Shown: positions 54,549-63,488, counted from the stretch's first letter. The stretch: 64,000 nucleotides of DNA from an uncultured Halieaceae bacterium (GCA_938074045.1 CALJGI010000006.1:62001-126000); one strand, 5' to 3'. Notes: a model not told the origin generated them from the sequence alone. Translations and numbers: made by a program.

Positions 54549-54815
54549 CTAATTCACGCGTGTACTGCCTTGCCTGGCCTCCCCGAAGGAGAAAAAGAAA
54601 TCCACAGCAAACAGCACCAAACCTAAAGTCACTATAAACGAGACAAAGGAGAAAAACACATCCCGACGGTGCTTGGGATCAGAGAAATTCCAGGCCATGC
54701 CGAGGCGAATGACGAAGCGGCGGCCATGCACTTTGAGGCTGATTCGCTGAAATATCGGTAAGGTTACGCCGAAATAGACCAAACCGAAAACAGCCAGTAT
54801 CGCCAAAAACTCCAT
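54549..54815 (-). CDS. Small membrane protein, unknown
   Basis: An 88-residue protein with two hydrophobic helices (about 2-20 and 54-74) joined by a basic loop (LKVHGRRFVIRLGMAW). I recognise no family. It lies on the same strand between the CDGSH gene and an anchored protein gene, within a run of small accessory genes. Its start at 54815 is not strongly supported by a ribosome site. Confidence 0.5.
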   Translation of the reverse strand: MEFLAILAVFGLVYFGVTLPIFQRISLKVHGRRFVIRLGMAWNFSDPKHRRDVFFSFVSFIVTLGLVLFAVDFFFSFGEARQGSTRVN

Positions 54816-54841
54816 GACATCCTTCTACCAATTGGCTCTTG

Positions 54842-55300
54842 CTAGTTATTGGATGATAAACATCGGTTGTCAATTTCATCGCGAATTTGACTGGCATAGG
54901 TCGTATAGGATTCGACATACTGATGAAAAAAATCGTGTTCGTAGAATTGCGTATACAGGCGCATAGCGCTGCACCAATCCTGCTGATTCATGAAATCCGA
55001 ATCCCTCATGAAATAATAGCTGATAAGAGGCTCCAAATGTGCTCCGGCGTAAGATCTGAGTCGAGCCTCCTCGCCCAGAGAAAACTCTTCGTCGGTGGTC
55101 CACGCCTGCGCTACCAGCAGGGCAAGCTCAGCATCACCCGCAATTGCCATCTGGTTCTGGCTATGCAGCCCTGCGAGTGTCAATTCCCTGTCAATCAAAA
55201 TGGCTTCGTTGTTTTGACGCAGCTCGACAAACACCAGACCCAACCCGAAAAGTAGGGCGATGTTGACCAACAGTGCAACGTAGCTCTCAATTCTGGACAT
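54842..55300 (-). CDS. Membrane-anchored small protein, ELRQN family member 1
   Basis: A 152-residue protein with one N-terminal helix (7-25), then the motif FVELRQNN and an all-helical domain. It resembles the next upstream gene (55435-55902): both have the helix, ELRQN, a segment AGDxE..L and a tryptophan/tyrosine-rich helix pair. No function is known to me; such proteins are common in marine gammaproteobacteria, often in multiple copies. Confidence 0.65.
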   Translation of the reverse strand: MSRIESYVALLVNIALLFGLGLVFVELRQNNEAILIDRELTLAGLHSQNQMAIAGDAELALLVAQAWTTDEEFSLGEEARLRSYAGAHLEPLISYYFMRDSDFMNQQDWCSAMRLYTQFYEHDFFHQYVESYTTYASQIRDEIDNRCLSSNN

Positions 55301-55434
55301 CTCAGTGACCTCTTGCAGCAGCTATGGGTGGTGTCGTTTTCATGGTCTCGGCGACCGAAGCACCGATTGCTATCAGGATTTGTGCCATAGCATCACACCA
55401 AAGCCAATTATTGGAAGGAACTCAAATGCGGCAT

Positions 55435-55902
55435 CTATCGCTTCCGCGATCGGTCCATATCCTTCATCAGCGCATTGAACCTGGCACTGTAATGGCTTTG
55501 CGTTGCGAGCCACTGAGTTCTTAACCCTACGTCTTCTCTGAGTACCAGAGTAAAGTACTCTCGCTGTCCACGCCACATGTCCTCATCAAGGGCATCAGAG
55601 AAGTACTGATAATGAACGTTCTGCCATTGGCGAAGGACATTTGTGTAAAAAACCGCTAATCGAAGTTGCTCTTGATCAGACAGCTCTTCACCACTTCGCC
55701 CCTTGAGCAAAAGCGCTGAGAATTCAGAATCACCAGCGATCAGTAACTCTATTTCGGAAAAGCTGCTTTGATAATTACTCGCTACTTCCAGGTCGGTGGA
55801 TATGGTGTTTTGTCGTAACTCGTAGGCCAGAAATACAATGCCGATAACAACACCGAGATTGGCGATGACCGAAAGCCACTTGTTGGTTTTATCAATACTC
55901 AC
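55435..55902 (-). CDS. Membrane-anchored small protein, ELRQN family member 2
   Basis: A 155-residue protein with an N-terminal helix (9-27), AYELRQNT and a helical domain rich in aromatic residues (RQWQNVHYQYFSDAL). It is a probable paralogue of the gene at 54842-55300, separated from it by 134 bases, and the pair may have arisen by tandem duplication. Function unknown. The start at 55902 is supported by TCGTGAGTATTG only weakly. Confidence 0.65.
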   Translation of the reverse strand: MSIDKTNKWLSVIANLGVVIGIVFLAYELRQNTISTDLEVASNYQSSFSEIELLIAGDSEFSALLLKGRSGEELSDQEQLRLAVFYTNVLRQWQNVHYQYFSDALDEDMWRGQREYFTLVLREDVGLRTQWLATQSHYSARFNALMKDMDRSRKR

Positions 55903-55992
55903 GAAAACACCTCGGTGACGGCTGGCGCCGCTCGCAACTGGTTGAGTCTGCTAGCGCCCGGCAGCCGAAGGCGACACAACTTCTGGGCATAG

Positions 55993-56598
55993 TTATAACT
56001 CATCATCCTTCATTGCCTTTGCTAACCTGGCGCTACACTGATTAGCTAGTTGTGTTATCACTGACGCCCGATCTTGAGCTGATCGATTTTGGCTGAGTTT
56101 ATATTTACATTGAATTTCCAGGATGTCGATTTCAATGCCGATAATAGCGCCTAGCATTGTCTCGTTAAATTCTAGCCGGCAGGGGTGTGGCTGAACCGAC
56201 TCGTACTCATTAGTGAGATTGACGAGAAGGGATTCAAGTTTTTCGGGTGAGCTGAATGTTGTGCACTGACCATAGTTATGAACCGCCTGATAATTCCAGG
56301 TTGGGACGCCGGGTGATTGGTACCACTGCGGAGATACGTAATCAGGGGTAGCCATGAAGATGGCCAACACCTCCTGGTCGGCGATTTGTTCCCATTGCGG
56401 GTTTTTCTTTGCGAAATGCCCAATTAATCTGGATTTATTTTCATTCAAGATAAATGGCATATGCGTAGAGAATAAGCGGCCATTGACCGTTGATATCAGT
56501 TCACCAAATGCATTTTCCTCTACATACGGGAGCGCTTCATTTTTGTCAGACTCTAAGTCTATATAACGCGGCACCACTAAACTCGAAAAGTATTTCAT
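55993..56598 (-). CDS. PaiB-like FMN-binding protein
   Basis: From the ATG at 56598 the protein (201 residues) has the full PaiB layout: ENAFGELISTVNGRLFSTHMPF, IFMATPDYVSPQWY, VPTWNYQAVHNYG and KYKLSQNRS (core VPTWNYQAVH). PaiB-type proteins bind FMN and are called negative transcriptional regulators or haem-related enzymes. The length equals the family's. The same frame continues upstream to 56766 into a relic of a MaoC-like gene, so a translated fusion of 257 residues starting at 56766 is also possible. Confidence 0.75.
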   Translation of the reverse strand: MKYFSSLVVPRYIDLESDKNEALPYVEENAFGELISTVNGRLFSTHMPFILNENKSRLIGHFAKKNPQWEQIADQEVLAIFMATPDYVSPQWYQSPGVPTWNYQAVHNYGQCTTFSSPEKLESLLVNLTNEYESVQPHPCRLEFNETMLGAIIGIEIDILEIQCKYKLSQNRSAQDRASVITQLANQCSARLAKAMKDDEL

Positions 56599-56852
56599 TA
56601 TCCTGATTAAAGAGCTCACTACAGCCCACTCTTCTTTAGAAGAGCGGCTTAGCTTCGTTGCTATGGCAAACAAGTGCACAGTAGATGCAACAATATCACC
56701 AAAAATCGTCTCCCTGGCCGCATCTTTTTCAGTGTGAATAGGGATTGGGTCCCACTCCCTTCCCATCTCGAGAATATTTTCTTCAGTAAGCGTATATCTG
56801 TCAGGAAAGACAAGAGTCTTTCAGATTTCTGCGTCTTCGAAGTACTTCACTG
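56599..56852 (-). pseudogene. Truncated MaoC-like hydratase relic with an internal TGA
   Basis: Reading from GTG at 56852: KYFEDAEI, TGA (56825-56823), then FPDRYTLTEENILEMGREWDP (motif REWDPIPIH), FGDIVASTVHLFAIATKLS and AVVSSL, where it passes in frame into PaiB (IRIMKYF). This is the N-terminal third of a MaoC-type (R)-hydratase hot-dog domain, with the TGA standing where Gly (GGA) is usual. The rest of the gene is missing. Confidence 0.65.
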
Positions 56853-56943
56853 AGTCGCCAAGCCGCTTCGCGGGCAAAACAGTTGCGCGTTAGCGCGACC
56901 AGCACTAAAGACGATACTGCTTATGCCTGCTCTGTGGATTAAT

Positions 56944-57489
56944 TTACCAGTACTTCTTATCACTTAGCGCCTCAACGCATTGCGTGGAACCAAGCATTGC
57001 TTTAACGGGCTTGCCATCAAATGATTGTCCCAGCCAACCTTCTGGCTGAGATAATTCAAAGGGTGCTTTTACAATGCTTTCATTGATGGGCACAAAGCCT
57101 GTCTTGGAATAATAGTTTGGGTCGCCATAAGTGAAAGCCAAATCAACACTCAGAGACTTCAAATGCTCAAGCCCATAGCTAATTAGCTGCTGTCCTATAC
57201 CAGTACCCTGTTCGCTCGTGGCAATAGCAACGGGTGACAAGATAAATGCCACTTGAGTAGTAGGTACAACGAAACGGCTAAAGAATATGCACCCGACAAT
57301 GCGTTCATCAGAGGTTGCGACAAAGCCAATTAGATCCTTTGGCTTGGTGGTAGTGACCAGGTTGCTAACGAAATTACCGATTACCTGGCCCTCCGATTCA
57401 TTTTCTGATGCAGAGAATACGTCAGTAAAAAGTTTGATGACTTCCTGAGTGTATGACGACTCAAAGAGTAGTATCTTGGTTTTTGTCAT
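56944..57489 (-). CDS. GNAT acetyltransferase
   Basis: A 181-residue N-acetyltransferase of the YhbS-like group. VGCIFFSRFVV and FILSPVAIATSEQGTGIGQQLISYGLEHL (with the acetyl-CoA loop GTGIGQQL) are clear, followed by FTYGDPNYYSKTGFVP. The substrate is unknown. Its ATG is only eight bases after the end of an attC-like site (57497-57572), the arrangement expected for an integron gene cassette. Confidence 0.83.
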   Translation of the reverse strand: MTKTKILLFESSYTQEVIKLFTDVFSASENESEGQVIGNFVSNLVTTTKPKDLIGFVATSDERIVGCIFFSRFVVPTTQVAFILSPVAIATSEQGTGIGQQLISYGLEHLKSLSVDLAFTYGDPNYYSKTGFVPINESIVKAPFELSQPEGWLGQSFDGKPVKAMLGSTQCVEALSDKKYW

Positions 57490-57496
57490 ACGACCG

Positions 57497-57572
57497 ATAA
57501 CGCCTCAAACAGCGACGCAGTTCGTAGCATTGCGCCCGGTGGCCAGCGGCCACGAACTGTTTTGTCTTGTTA
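57497..57572 (-). repeat. attC-like site of an integron gene cassette
   Basis: On the minus strand the 76 bases begin TAACAAGAC and end GAGGCGTTAT, the usual outer boxes of attC sites. Inside, AAAACAG pairs with CTGTTT and AGTTCGT with ACGAACT, giving the required imperfect inverted repeat. The GNAT gene starts just after the GTTAT end and the 77-residue ORF ends just before. No integrase gene is in the window. Confidence 0.45.
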
Positions 57573-57633
57573 TGAATGTGTGTGCACAGAATACTGACGT
57601 TACTCATTATAGAATTACACCGCTATTGAGGAA

Positions 57634-57867
57634 TTAGTATGTTGAGTTAGGTGTATGCTCTGGGTGTATCTCACCATAAACCTCATCAGGATCAACGTCA
57701 TTAATCAATAGTGTTTCTCTGACCGTTTGAATGTGATCCAGTACTTTCTGGTAGCTATCACCATACTCATATTTAGTTACTTCAATTGATTTTGGCATAT
57801 AAGTAAAAGCAATTTTCAATGCATTTAAAGAAGATTGATTAATTTTTTCATTCATCTCAATACTCAT
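57634..57867 (-). CDS. Small hypothetical protein
   Basis: A 77-residue AT-rich ORF with no motif I recognise; acidic C-terminus, no signal or membrane helix. A second ATG at 57855 is possible. Its 3' end is 60 bases before the attC-like site, so it may be the gene of a cassette. Base composition differs from the neighbouring TPR lipoprotein gene. Confidence 0.45.
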   Translation of the reverse strand: MSIEMNEKINQSSLNALKIAFTYMPKSIEVTKYEYGDSYQKVLDHIQTVRETLLINDVDPDEVYGEIHPEHTPNSTY

Positions 57868-57983
57868 TTTCTAGTTGCAGTCATAACTACTAATTTTACG
57901 AAGGTCTTTCATATATCACCTAGCCGCAATATCCCAGTTTTTGCTTTAAAGCTACTCTTCAACATAAGCTCGCTCTCCAAACC

Positions 57984-59708
57984 TCACAAAACCGAACCCT
58001 TCAATTCCACATCCGCCCTGGCCCAAATATTTTCAAACTTCGCTTTCGTTGTTGCTGCATCCTCATCTTTGCCCTGTGCTTCAAGACTACGAGACAAACC
58101 GTACAACGACCAGCCATTGCGCGGGTACTGTTTCAGATCCTGTCGGTAGACGGCTTCGGCTTCTTGGTATTCTTTCATTACCATGAGTAACTGCCCCAGG
58201 GATTGGCGGGTGGGGTAATACCAGAAGGGAGGCTCCGTGTAGGGGAGGGTATCCTGAATGGCGACAGCTTCGGTGTATGCCTTATGTGCCGATTCGTGCT
58301 CGCCCTGTGCTTGTGCCTGTTCGCCCTGGGCCAGTAGTTCGGCAATGGCGAGAATTTGGCTGGCGGGGTAGTCATTGCCGTCAAGCGTCCATATGGATTG
58401 GTTTTTTAGCAGGGGCGCCATGGCTGCCAACTCGGCTGCAGCACCACCTTCATTACCGTTCCGCACCATGGCTACGCTGCGGGCGTAGCGCCAGATGGCT
58501 TGTGAGAACGCCAGTTCTTCTGGTGGCATGGGCTCGCTGAGAATCTCGTCCCACTGGCCAAACCGCACCAGCGATAGCAGGGGGACGGTTTTAAAGAATT
58601 CAATGGTAGGGAAGGCCTTGATTTGTTCCAGATGAACATTGGCAGCAACCTTGCGACCGGCTTCAATGGCTACCTGGCTGCGGCCTTCCATGCTGGCTGA
58701 GGCCCACAGGAAGTGAATGTTATGAGGATAGTACAGGGCTGGGTAAAAACCCTGTGCATTGCACTGGGCGATGTAGTCTTCATCCACTTTGGCGGCGCGT
58801 ACATTAGCCTCTGATGCGTCGTAGTAGCGGCCCACGCGCCAGTAGATATGGGAGGGCATATGCACCAGGTGTCCGGAGCCGGGCACCAGGTTGGCCAAGT
58901 TGTCTGCGGCCTGTTCTGCGCGACCCGGGTTGGAGGAGGCTTCAACCGCATGGATGTACAGGTGCAGCGCCAGTGGGTGTGCCGGGTTGCGAGCCATCAC
59001 GGTTTCCAGTGCGGTAATAACCTCGGCGGTTTCGGGCTTAGGGTTGTCACCGTCCAGCCAGTAGTTCCAGGGCATGGTATTCATCATGGCCTCGGCGAAC
59101 ATGGCCTGGATGTTGTCATCCTCGGGGTACTTGGACGCTACCTTGCGCATGGTGTTGGCATAGGCAGCGTCCAGTGGTTCCCGGGATGTATCTGCATCGC
59201 CGTTGTAGCGTGCGGTTTGGGCGACGATCAGATCGCGTTCGCGCTCGCTGACGTTGTCGGCCAGACTCAAGGCGGTCTGTGCCGCGGCGTGGGCGTTAAG
59301 ACGATCATCCGGTGACATGACGGCTTTGCCCTTGCTGGTGACATTGATATTGGGTCCGGTGGCGAGCGCCTCACCCCAAAAACACATGGCACAGTCGGGG
59401 TCCAGTTGCTGTGATGCCTTGAAGGCCCTTATGGATTCGGCGTGATTGAAGCCAGCCGCCATGATCATGCCCTGGTTGAAATACCGTTGTACCCAGGGGT
59501 CATCAGTACTGATGGGGTGGTTGAAATCGCCCAATCCATCGAGGAAGGGGGCACCAGCCTGCTTGGCGATAGACTGGCGCAGCTCTGCTGCTGAGGGCTC
59601 TGCATTGGCTGTTTGACCGCTTGCTTGAACCCCTCCAGCGCCATTGTCCTGGCCACAGGACAGTAATAGAAAAACGGATAGTAGTGCGGTGATGATGGCA
59701 GGTTTCAT
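57984..59708 (-). CDS. TPR-repeat lipoprotein
   Basis: A 574-residue protein with a lipoprotein signal (lipobox FLLLSC, Cys18) and many tetratricopeptide-like helix pairs. Typical segments are YFNQGMIMAAGFNHAESIRAF, DPDCAMCFWGEALATGPNIN and HMPSHIYWRVGRYYDA (HMPSHIYWRVG). This is a widespread bacterial family with no proven function; the CAMC pair of cysteines and conserved histidines (HLYIHAVE, HMPSHIY) suggest metal or cofactor binding. No partner gene is adjacent. Confidence 0.8.
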   Translation of the reverse strand: MKPAIITALLSVFLLLSCGQDNGAGGVQASGQTANAEPSAAELRQSIAKQAGAPFLDGLGDFNHPISTDDPWVQRYFNQGMIMAAGFNHAESIRAFKASQQLDPDCAMCFWGEALATGPNINVTSKGKAVMSPDDRLNAHAAAQTALSLADNVSERERDLIVAQTARYNGDADTSREPLDAAYANTMRKVASKYPEDDNIQAMFAEAMMNTMPWNYWLDGDNPKPETAEVITALETVMARNPAHPLALHLYIHAVEASSNPGRAEQAADNLANLVPGSGHLVHMPSHIYWRVGRYYDASEANVRAAKVDEDYIAQCNAQGFYPALYYPHNIHFLWASASMEGRSQVAIEAGRKVAANVHLEQIKAFPTIEFFKTVPLLSLVRFGQWDEILSEPMPPEELAFSQAIWRYARSVAMVRNGNEGGAAAELAAMAPLLKNQSIWTLDGNDYPASQILAIAELLAQGEQAQAQGEHESAHKAYTEAVAIQDTLPYTEPPFWYYPTRQSLGQLLMVMKEYQEAEAVYRQDLKQYPRNGWSLYGLSRSLEAQGKDEDAATTKAKFENIWARADVELKGSVL

Positions 59709-59845
59709 TCATGGCTCCCGAGTATTGCTATTTTTTTATCGAACCCGTTGTCGCAGACTAGTTGAGAGCGTGGGCTCAAGCAAATCTGCATCGACCGCCG
59801 GCTGGCGTGCACAGGACAAATAGTTTAGGCTTAAAGTATTATTAG

Positions 59846-61336
59846 ATGACGCCTTGTTTGAAGCGAACTGGTATGTGGAAACCCGCCGAGCGAATTAAGT
59901 ACACCGTGGTAGAAGACAGCTGGCCGAGTCGACAGGAGGCGGCGACGAGCCGGCTTTTTTCACCGCTATCGGTTGGACCCATGCAGTTGGAACAGCGAAC
60001 CTGGGTGCCGGCGATGGTGCCCTGGCGTTCCAACGAGCAGGGCGATGTCACCGAGGATGTACTGGAATGGTATGAACGTTTCGCCCGCGGTCGTCCCGGT
60101 GCCATTGTGGTGGAAGCCACCGGTATTGGGGGCATCCCCAGTGGGCCGTTGCTGCGCATCGGCGATGACCGTTACGTTCCAGGCTTGAAATAATTCGCTG
60201 ACGTTGTGCGCAAGGCCAGCGGTGGTCACACGCGGCTGCTGATTCAGCTTATCGACTTTCTCTCCATTCGGCGGCGACCTGATCGGGAAAAATACCTGCG
60301 CCAGTTTTTACCGCTGACAGACGTGCATCGCCAGCGGTTGAAGCTGGGCGATGCCGCTGACGGCACCGTCAGGGATGCCCTGTGCGACCTTTCCGGCCCC
60401 GAACTGGAGGCAACGCTGTCGACCAAAGAGTGGGAAGATATGCAGTACGGGTATCGCGAACGGGTGACAGATACCCATCTCGATCATATCGAGGAGTTAC
60501 CCCAGCGCCTGCCTGATTTGTTTGCCAGTGCGGCTTGCCGGGCAGAGAAGGCCGGGTTTGACGGCGTGGAATTGCACTACGCGCATGCCTACACCATGGC
60601 CTCGTTTCTGTCGGCTACCAATACCCGCAAGGACGGTTATGGTGGCAGCCGCGAAAATCGAGTGCGACTGCCGCTGGAGGTTTATCAGACGGTGCGATCG
60701 GCCACCTCCGCCCAGTTTGCCGTGGGTTGTAGATACCTCAGCGATGAGATCATCGAAGCCGGCAACCGGGTGGAAGATGCCTGCTATTTTGCCCGCTGCT
60801 TCGCTGATGCCGGTATGGATTTTTTATCACACTCCCGTGGTGGCAAGTTCGATGACGCCAAACAACCCAAAGTGGGCTGGGCAGCCTACCCCTATACCGG
60901 GCGGAGTGGTTATGGGTGTATGCCCGGGTATATCTCAGACGCGCAAGGTCCTTTTGGCCGGAATATTGAGCCAGTCTCTTGTATTCGCGCGGCCTTACGC
61001 GAGGCGGGACTGATGACGCCGGTGGTGATGGCCGGGGGGATATACAGCTTTCATCAGGCCGAGGCTTGTTTGGCCAATGAGAACGCGGATATCGTCGGCT
61101 TTGCCCGTCAGGCGTTGGCTGATCCGGATTGGTTCCGCAAGGTTGAGCTGGGGTATGGCGGGGAGGTGATGCTATGCCGCTACAGCAATTACCGTGAAGG
61201 GCTGGACCAGAAACACAAACAGGTTACCTGTGAACTGTGGGATCGCCAGCAACTGGATGAGCCGGGTGTGCGCAAGAGTATAGATGGGCGCCGTCGATTG
61301 CTGGCCCCTGACTGGGAGCCAGGAGACGGGTCATAG
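59846..61336 (+). pseudogene. Old Yellow Enzyme-family NADH:flavin oxidoreductase interrupted by TAA
   Basis: Two ORFs in one frame (59846-60193 and 60206-61336) form one protein: LFSPLSVGPMQLEQRTWVPAMVPW, GAIVVEATGIGG, YVPGLK, then TAA at 60191-60193 and FADVVRKASGG, LLIQLIDFLSIRRRP, DGVELHYAHAYTMASFLS and DIVGFARQALADP. This is a TIM-barrel FMN ene-reductase with the FMN/phosphate motif near the end. A GAA-to-TAA change in GLKEFAD would explain the break. The 3' ORF alone lacks the first barrel strands. Confidence 0.8.
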
Positions 61337-61512
61337 TTTGTCCCGGATTTCTTTCAGTGGCAGATAGGTTTGTTAACGCAGAATCAGGTTTTGATGATCA
61401 GCCCGGTCATCTGCGTCCCAAAGACCCGGGACATTATCCAGGCTCAGTTATCGTGCGTGTAAAGCCAACAGGTACGGTATAGCATGCCACCGTTACCGCC
61501 CCAGAAGAAAAA

Positions 61513-61650
61513 TTACAGCGCGGCAAGGGTGACGATTTTTGGAAACAGCAGGTAATCCTTGCGCTCATTCTCGGCTAAAAACTATGGCCAGCTCTTGTCA
61601 AATAGGTCGAGACAATCATCTCGATATTTTTCCTGGTAGCTTTCGAACAT
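61513..61650 (-). pseudogene. GNAT acetyltransferase relic
   Basis: From ATG 61650 the minus strand reads YQEKYRDDCLDLFDKSWP, TAG (61584-61582), then FLAENERKDYLLF and soon another stop. The pattern YxxxYRDDCLxLFDxNxPxFFAxxERxxxxxFL is that of a common GNAT subgroup. The acetyl-CoA-binding part is gone. The remaining bases of the 61337-61665 interval show nothing else. Confidence 0.5.
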
Positions 61651-61665
61651 CAGCTGTCTCTTACT

Positions 61666-62439
61666 TTGGCCGATTTGCCTAAACACGTTGTCTTATTAAC
61701 TGAGTGCTATACCCTTGAGCAACATTCTCGTTTTGTCATTTATCTATCCCCGATAGCTGGCTCAGCGCCCACAAATCGAGGTTACCCAATTACAAACCTG
61801 CGCCTGTGTTACCAAACGGTTGAATTTGGCGAAATAGATATTCATCTGTGTACGTTACGCGATAGGCAAGAATTTTATGACCCTGTCGGCGCCGCTGAAA
61901 AGCTAGGAATTTGTGACGCGTCCTGGCCTCTGTTCGGTGTCCTGTGGCCATCCAGTCTGGTGCTGGCACACTTTATTCAGGATTTCGACACGGGTTCAAA
62001 GAGAGTGTTGGAGATCGGTTGTGGCATGGCGTTAACGAGTTTGTTGCTGAACAAGCAGCACGCTGACATCACAGCTACCGATTACCACCCCGAAGCGCAG
62101 ACATTCCTCGACCGCAATACTTTGCTCAACGAGGATAGGGATATTGCCTTTGAGCTGGTCGATTGGGCAGGAGAAAGCGATACCCTCGGTCTTTTTGACC
62201 TCATTATTGGGAGCGACATCCTGTACGAGGATGGACATGTTAAGCTGCTGGCGAGCTTTATAGATGAGCACGCCAATCCCGCCTGTGAAGTGGTGATTGT
62301 TGACCCAGGGCGTGGCCGCAAGAACAAACTCAGTACTGCGCTGGTGGAATACGGTTTTACGTCATCCCACCACAAGCCCGAGCACACCGATTATCTGAAT
62401 GAGGACTTCAAAGGGTACATACTTCAGTTTGAGCGTTGA
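61666..62439 (+). CDS. Class I SAM-dependent methyltransferase (protein-methyltransferase-like)
   Basis: The domain runs from about residue 40 to the end of a 257-residue ORF. ASWPLFGVLWPSSLVLAHFI, VLEIGCGMALTSLLL (SAM loop, core EIGCGMALTS), ATDYHPEA and DLIIGSDILYE match the METTL/NTM-like lysine methyltransferase group. The only start is TTG at 61666, without a ribosome site; the N-terminal 40 residues are unconvincing, so the true start is uncertain or damaged. Confidence 0.7.
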   Translation: MADLPKHVVLLTECYTLEQHSRFVIYLSPIAGSAPTNRGYPITNLRLCYQTVEFGEIDIHLCTLRDRQEFYDPVGAAEKLGICDASWPLFGVLWPSSLVLAHFIQDFDTGSKRVLEIGCGMALTSLLLNKQHADITATDYHPEAQTFLDRNTLLNEDRDIAFELVDWAGESDTLGLFDLIIGSDILYEDGHVKLLASFIDEHANPACEVVIVDPGRGRKNKLSTALVEYGFTSSHHKPEHTDYLNEDFKGYILQFER

Positions 62440-62450
62440 ATCCAGCTTAT

Positions 62451-62906
62451 TCACTCAGATGAAAATACGTCCATACTGCCGATGGTTGCGCGATTGTCTT
62501 TTACCCGCCGTGCTAGTAGCCAGGTCCCGTCAGTGCACACCCATTCGTCATGGTACTCACCCAGGGTTTTGAAGGTGAGATGGGACTTGTCTCCCTTGCC
62601 AAGGTGCAGGTCGCTGACATAGGCCTGGCTGGTTGCCGTGTCACCGTCAACATCCACCACGACATTGCCAATCAGGTGCTGGGTAGTGCCGCAGCGGTCG
62701 AGGAATGACTGAATAAACGCGACAATGTTGTTACGGCTGGTGATATCGCCCATACCGAGGTCGGCACTGGCGTCGTCTGTTAGCAAAGCTTCCAGTGCTG
62801 GCCAGTCCCGAGCGTCCATCGCTCGAGCGAAGGTCATGATGTTGCGGTGAATAGCGCGTTCTGCCAGCAGAGTTTCAAGGTTCAATGTATCCATTAGCTG
62901 CGTCAA
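62451..62906 (-). CDS. SnoaL/NTF2-like protein
   Basis: A 151-residue protein with the NTF2 fold: AIHRNIMTFARAMDARDWPALEALL (core ARAMDARDWPALEALL), DDASADLGMG, and later AYVSDLHLG and YHDEWVCTDGTWLLARR. This arrangement is that of SnoaL_4-type proteins, which include small hydratases, isomerases and ring-hydroxylating dioxygenase beta-like proteins. It is 11 bases after the next NTF2-like gene on the same strand. Confidence 0.78.
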   Translation of the reverse strand: MTQLMDTLNLETLLAERAIHRNIMTFARAMDARDWPALEALLTDDASADLGMGDITSRNNIVAFIQSFLDRCGTTQHLIGNVVVDVDGDTATSQAYVSDLHLGKGDKSHLTFKTLGEYHDEWVCTDGTWLLARRVKDNRATIGSMDVFSSE

Positions 62907-62917
62907 CCCGGACCCAT

Positions 62918-63349
62918 TCAGGCTGATTCCAGTTCGTGGTATATCGGGCCAAGCATACGACGAATGGTTTGATCGCCGGCGTAAACGATTTCGCCACCCA
63001 GCTTGTCTCCCTCAACAAACAGCACACCCAGAATGCGATGTGTTTCCTCCACTCCGTCGAATGTCAGCGTGATATCGTATTCCTGTGCGACGCTAGTGTC
63101 ATTGACCCATTCTCGGATCAACTGGCCGCCGACGACATTCGGGGTGAAGTTTTCAAAAAAGTACTCATAGAATCGTTGTGATTTTTCCCGGCCTCTGAAC
63201 TGCTTGCCAATGGCTGGGTAGTAGTAGAGAGGGTTGTCGCTCAACGTTTCCATTACCGCAGGCAAGTCACAAGCCGCTTCTCTTTCTGCGTGATGAGCGC
63301 CCAGTGCGTGTATCTGCGCTCGCGTTAGTGTGATGGTGTCTATTGCCAT
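62918..63349 (-). CDS. SnoaL/NTF2-like protein
   Basis: A 143-residue NTF2-fold protein: HHAEREAACDLPAVMETLSDNPLYY at the N-terminus (core AACDLPAVMETLSDNPLYYY), FRGREKSQRFYEYFF and EYDITLTFDGVEE. It may form a heteromer or pathway with the downstream NTF2-like gene, as the two are nearly contiguous. No catalytic residues can be assigned. Confidence 0.75.
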   Translation of the reverse strand: MAIDTITLTRAQIHALGAHHAEREAACDLPAVMETLSDNPLYYYPAIGKQFRGREKSQRFYEYFFENFTPNVVGGQLIREWVNDTSVAQEYDITLTFDGVEETHRILGVLFVEGDKLGGEIVYAGDQTIRRMLGPIYHELESA

Positions 63350-63438
63350 ATGAATGCCGTATCAGTGCGATGCGTCTCCAGACATTCTACTTAATCAAAG
63401 TCCTTTTGTGATCACACTTATTCAAATGCGTCGGGCAT

Positions 63439-63470
63439 AAAAAAGGCAAGCCATGACAGCTTGCCTTCTT
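63439..63470 (-). terminator. Rho-independent terminator after csp
   Basis: AAGGCAAGC (63443-63451) pairs with GCTTGCCTT (63459-63467) around a seven-base loop. On the minus strand a run of six T (63444-63439) follows the stem. It lies 20 bases after the csp stop and is a textbook terminator. Confidence 0.85.
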
Positions 63471-63488
63471 TGGTGGAGCATTGAGCTG

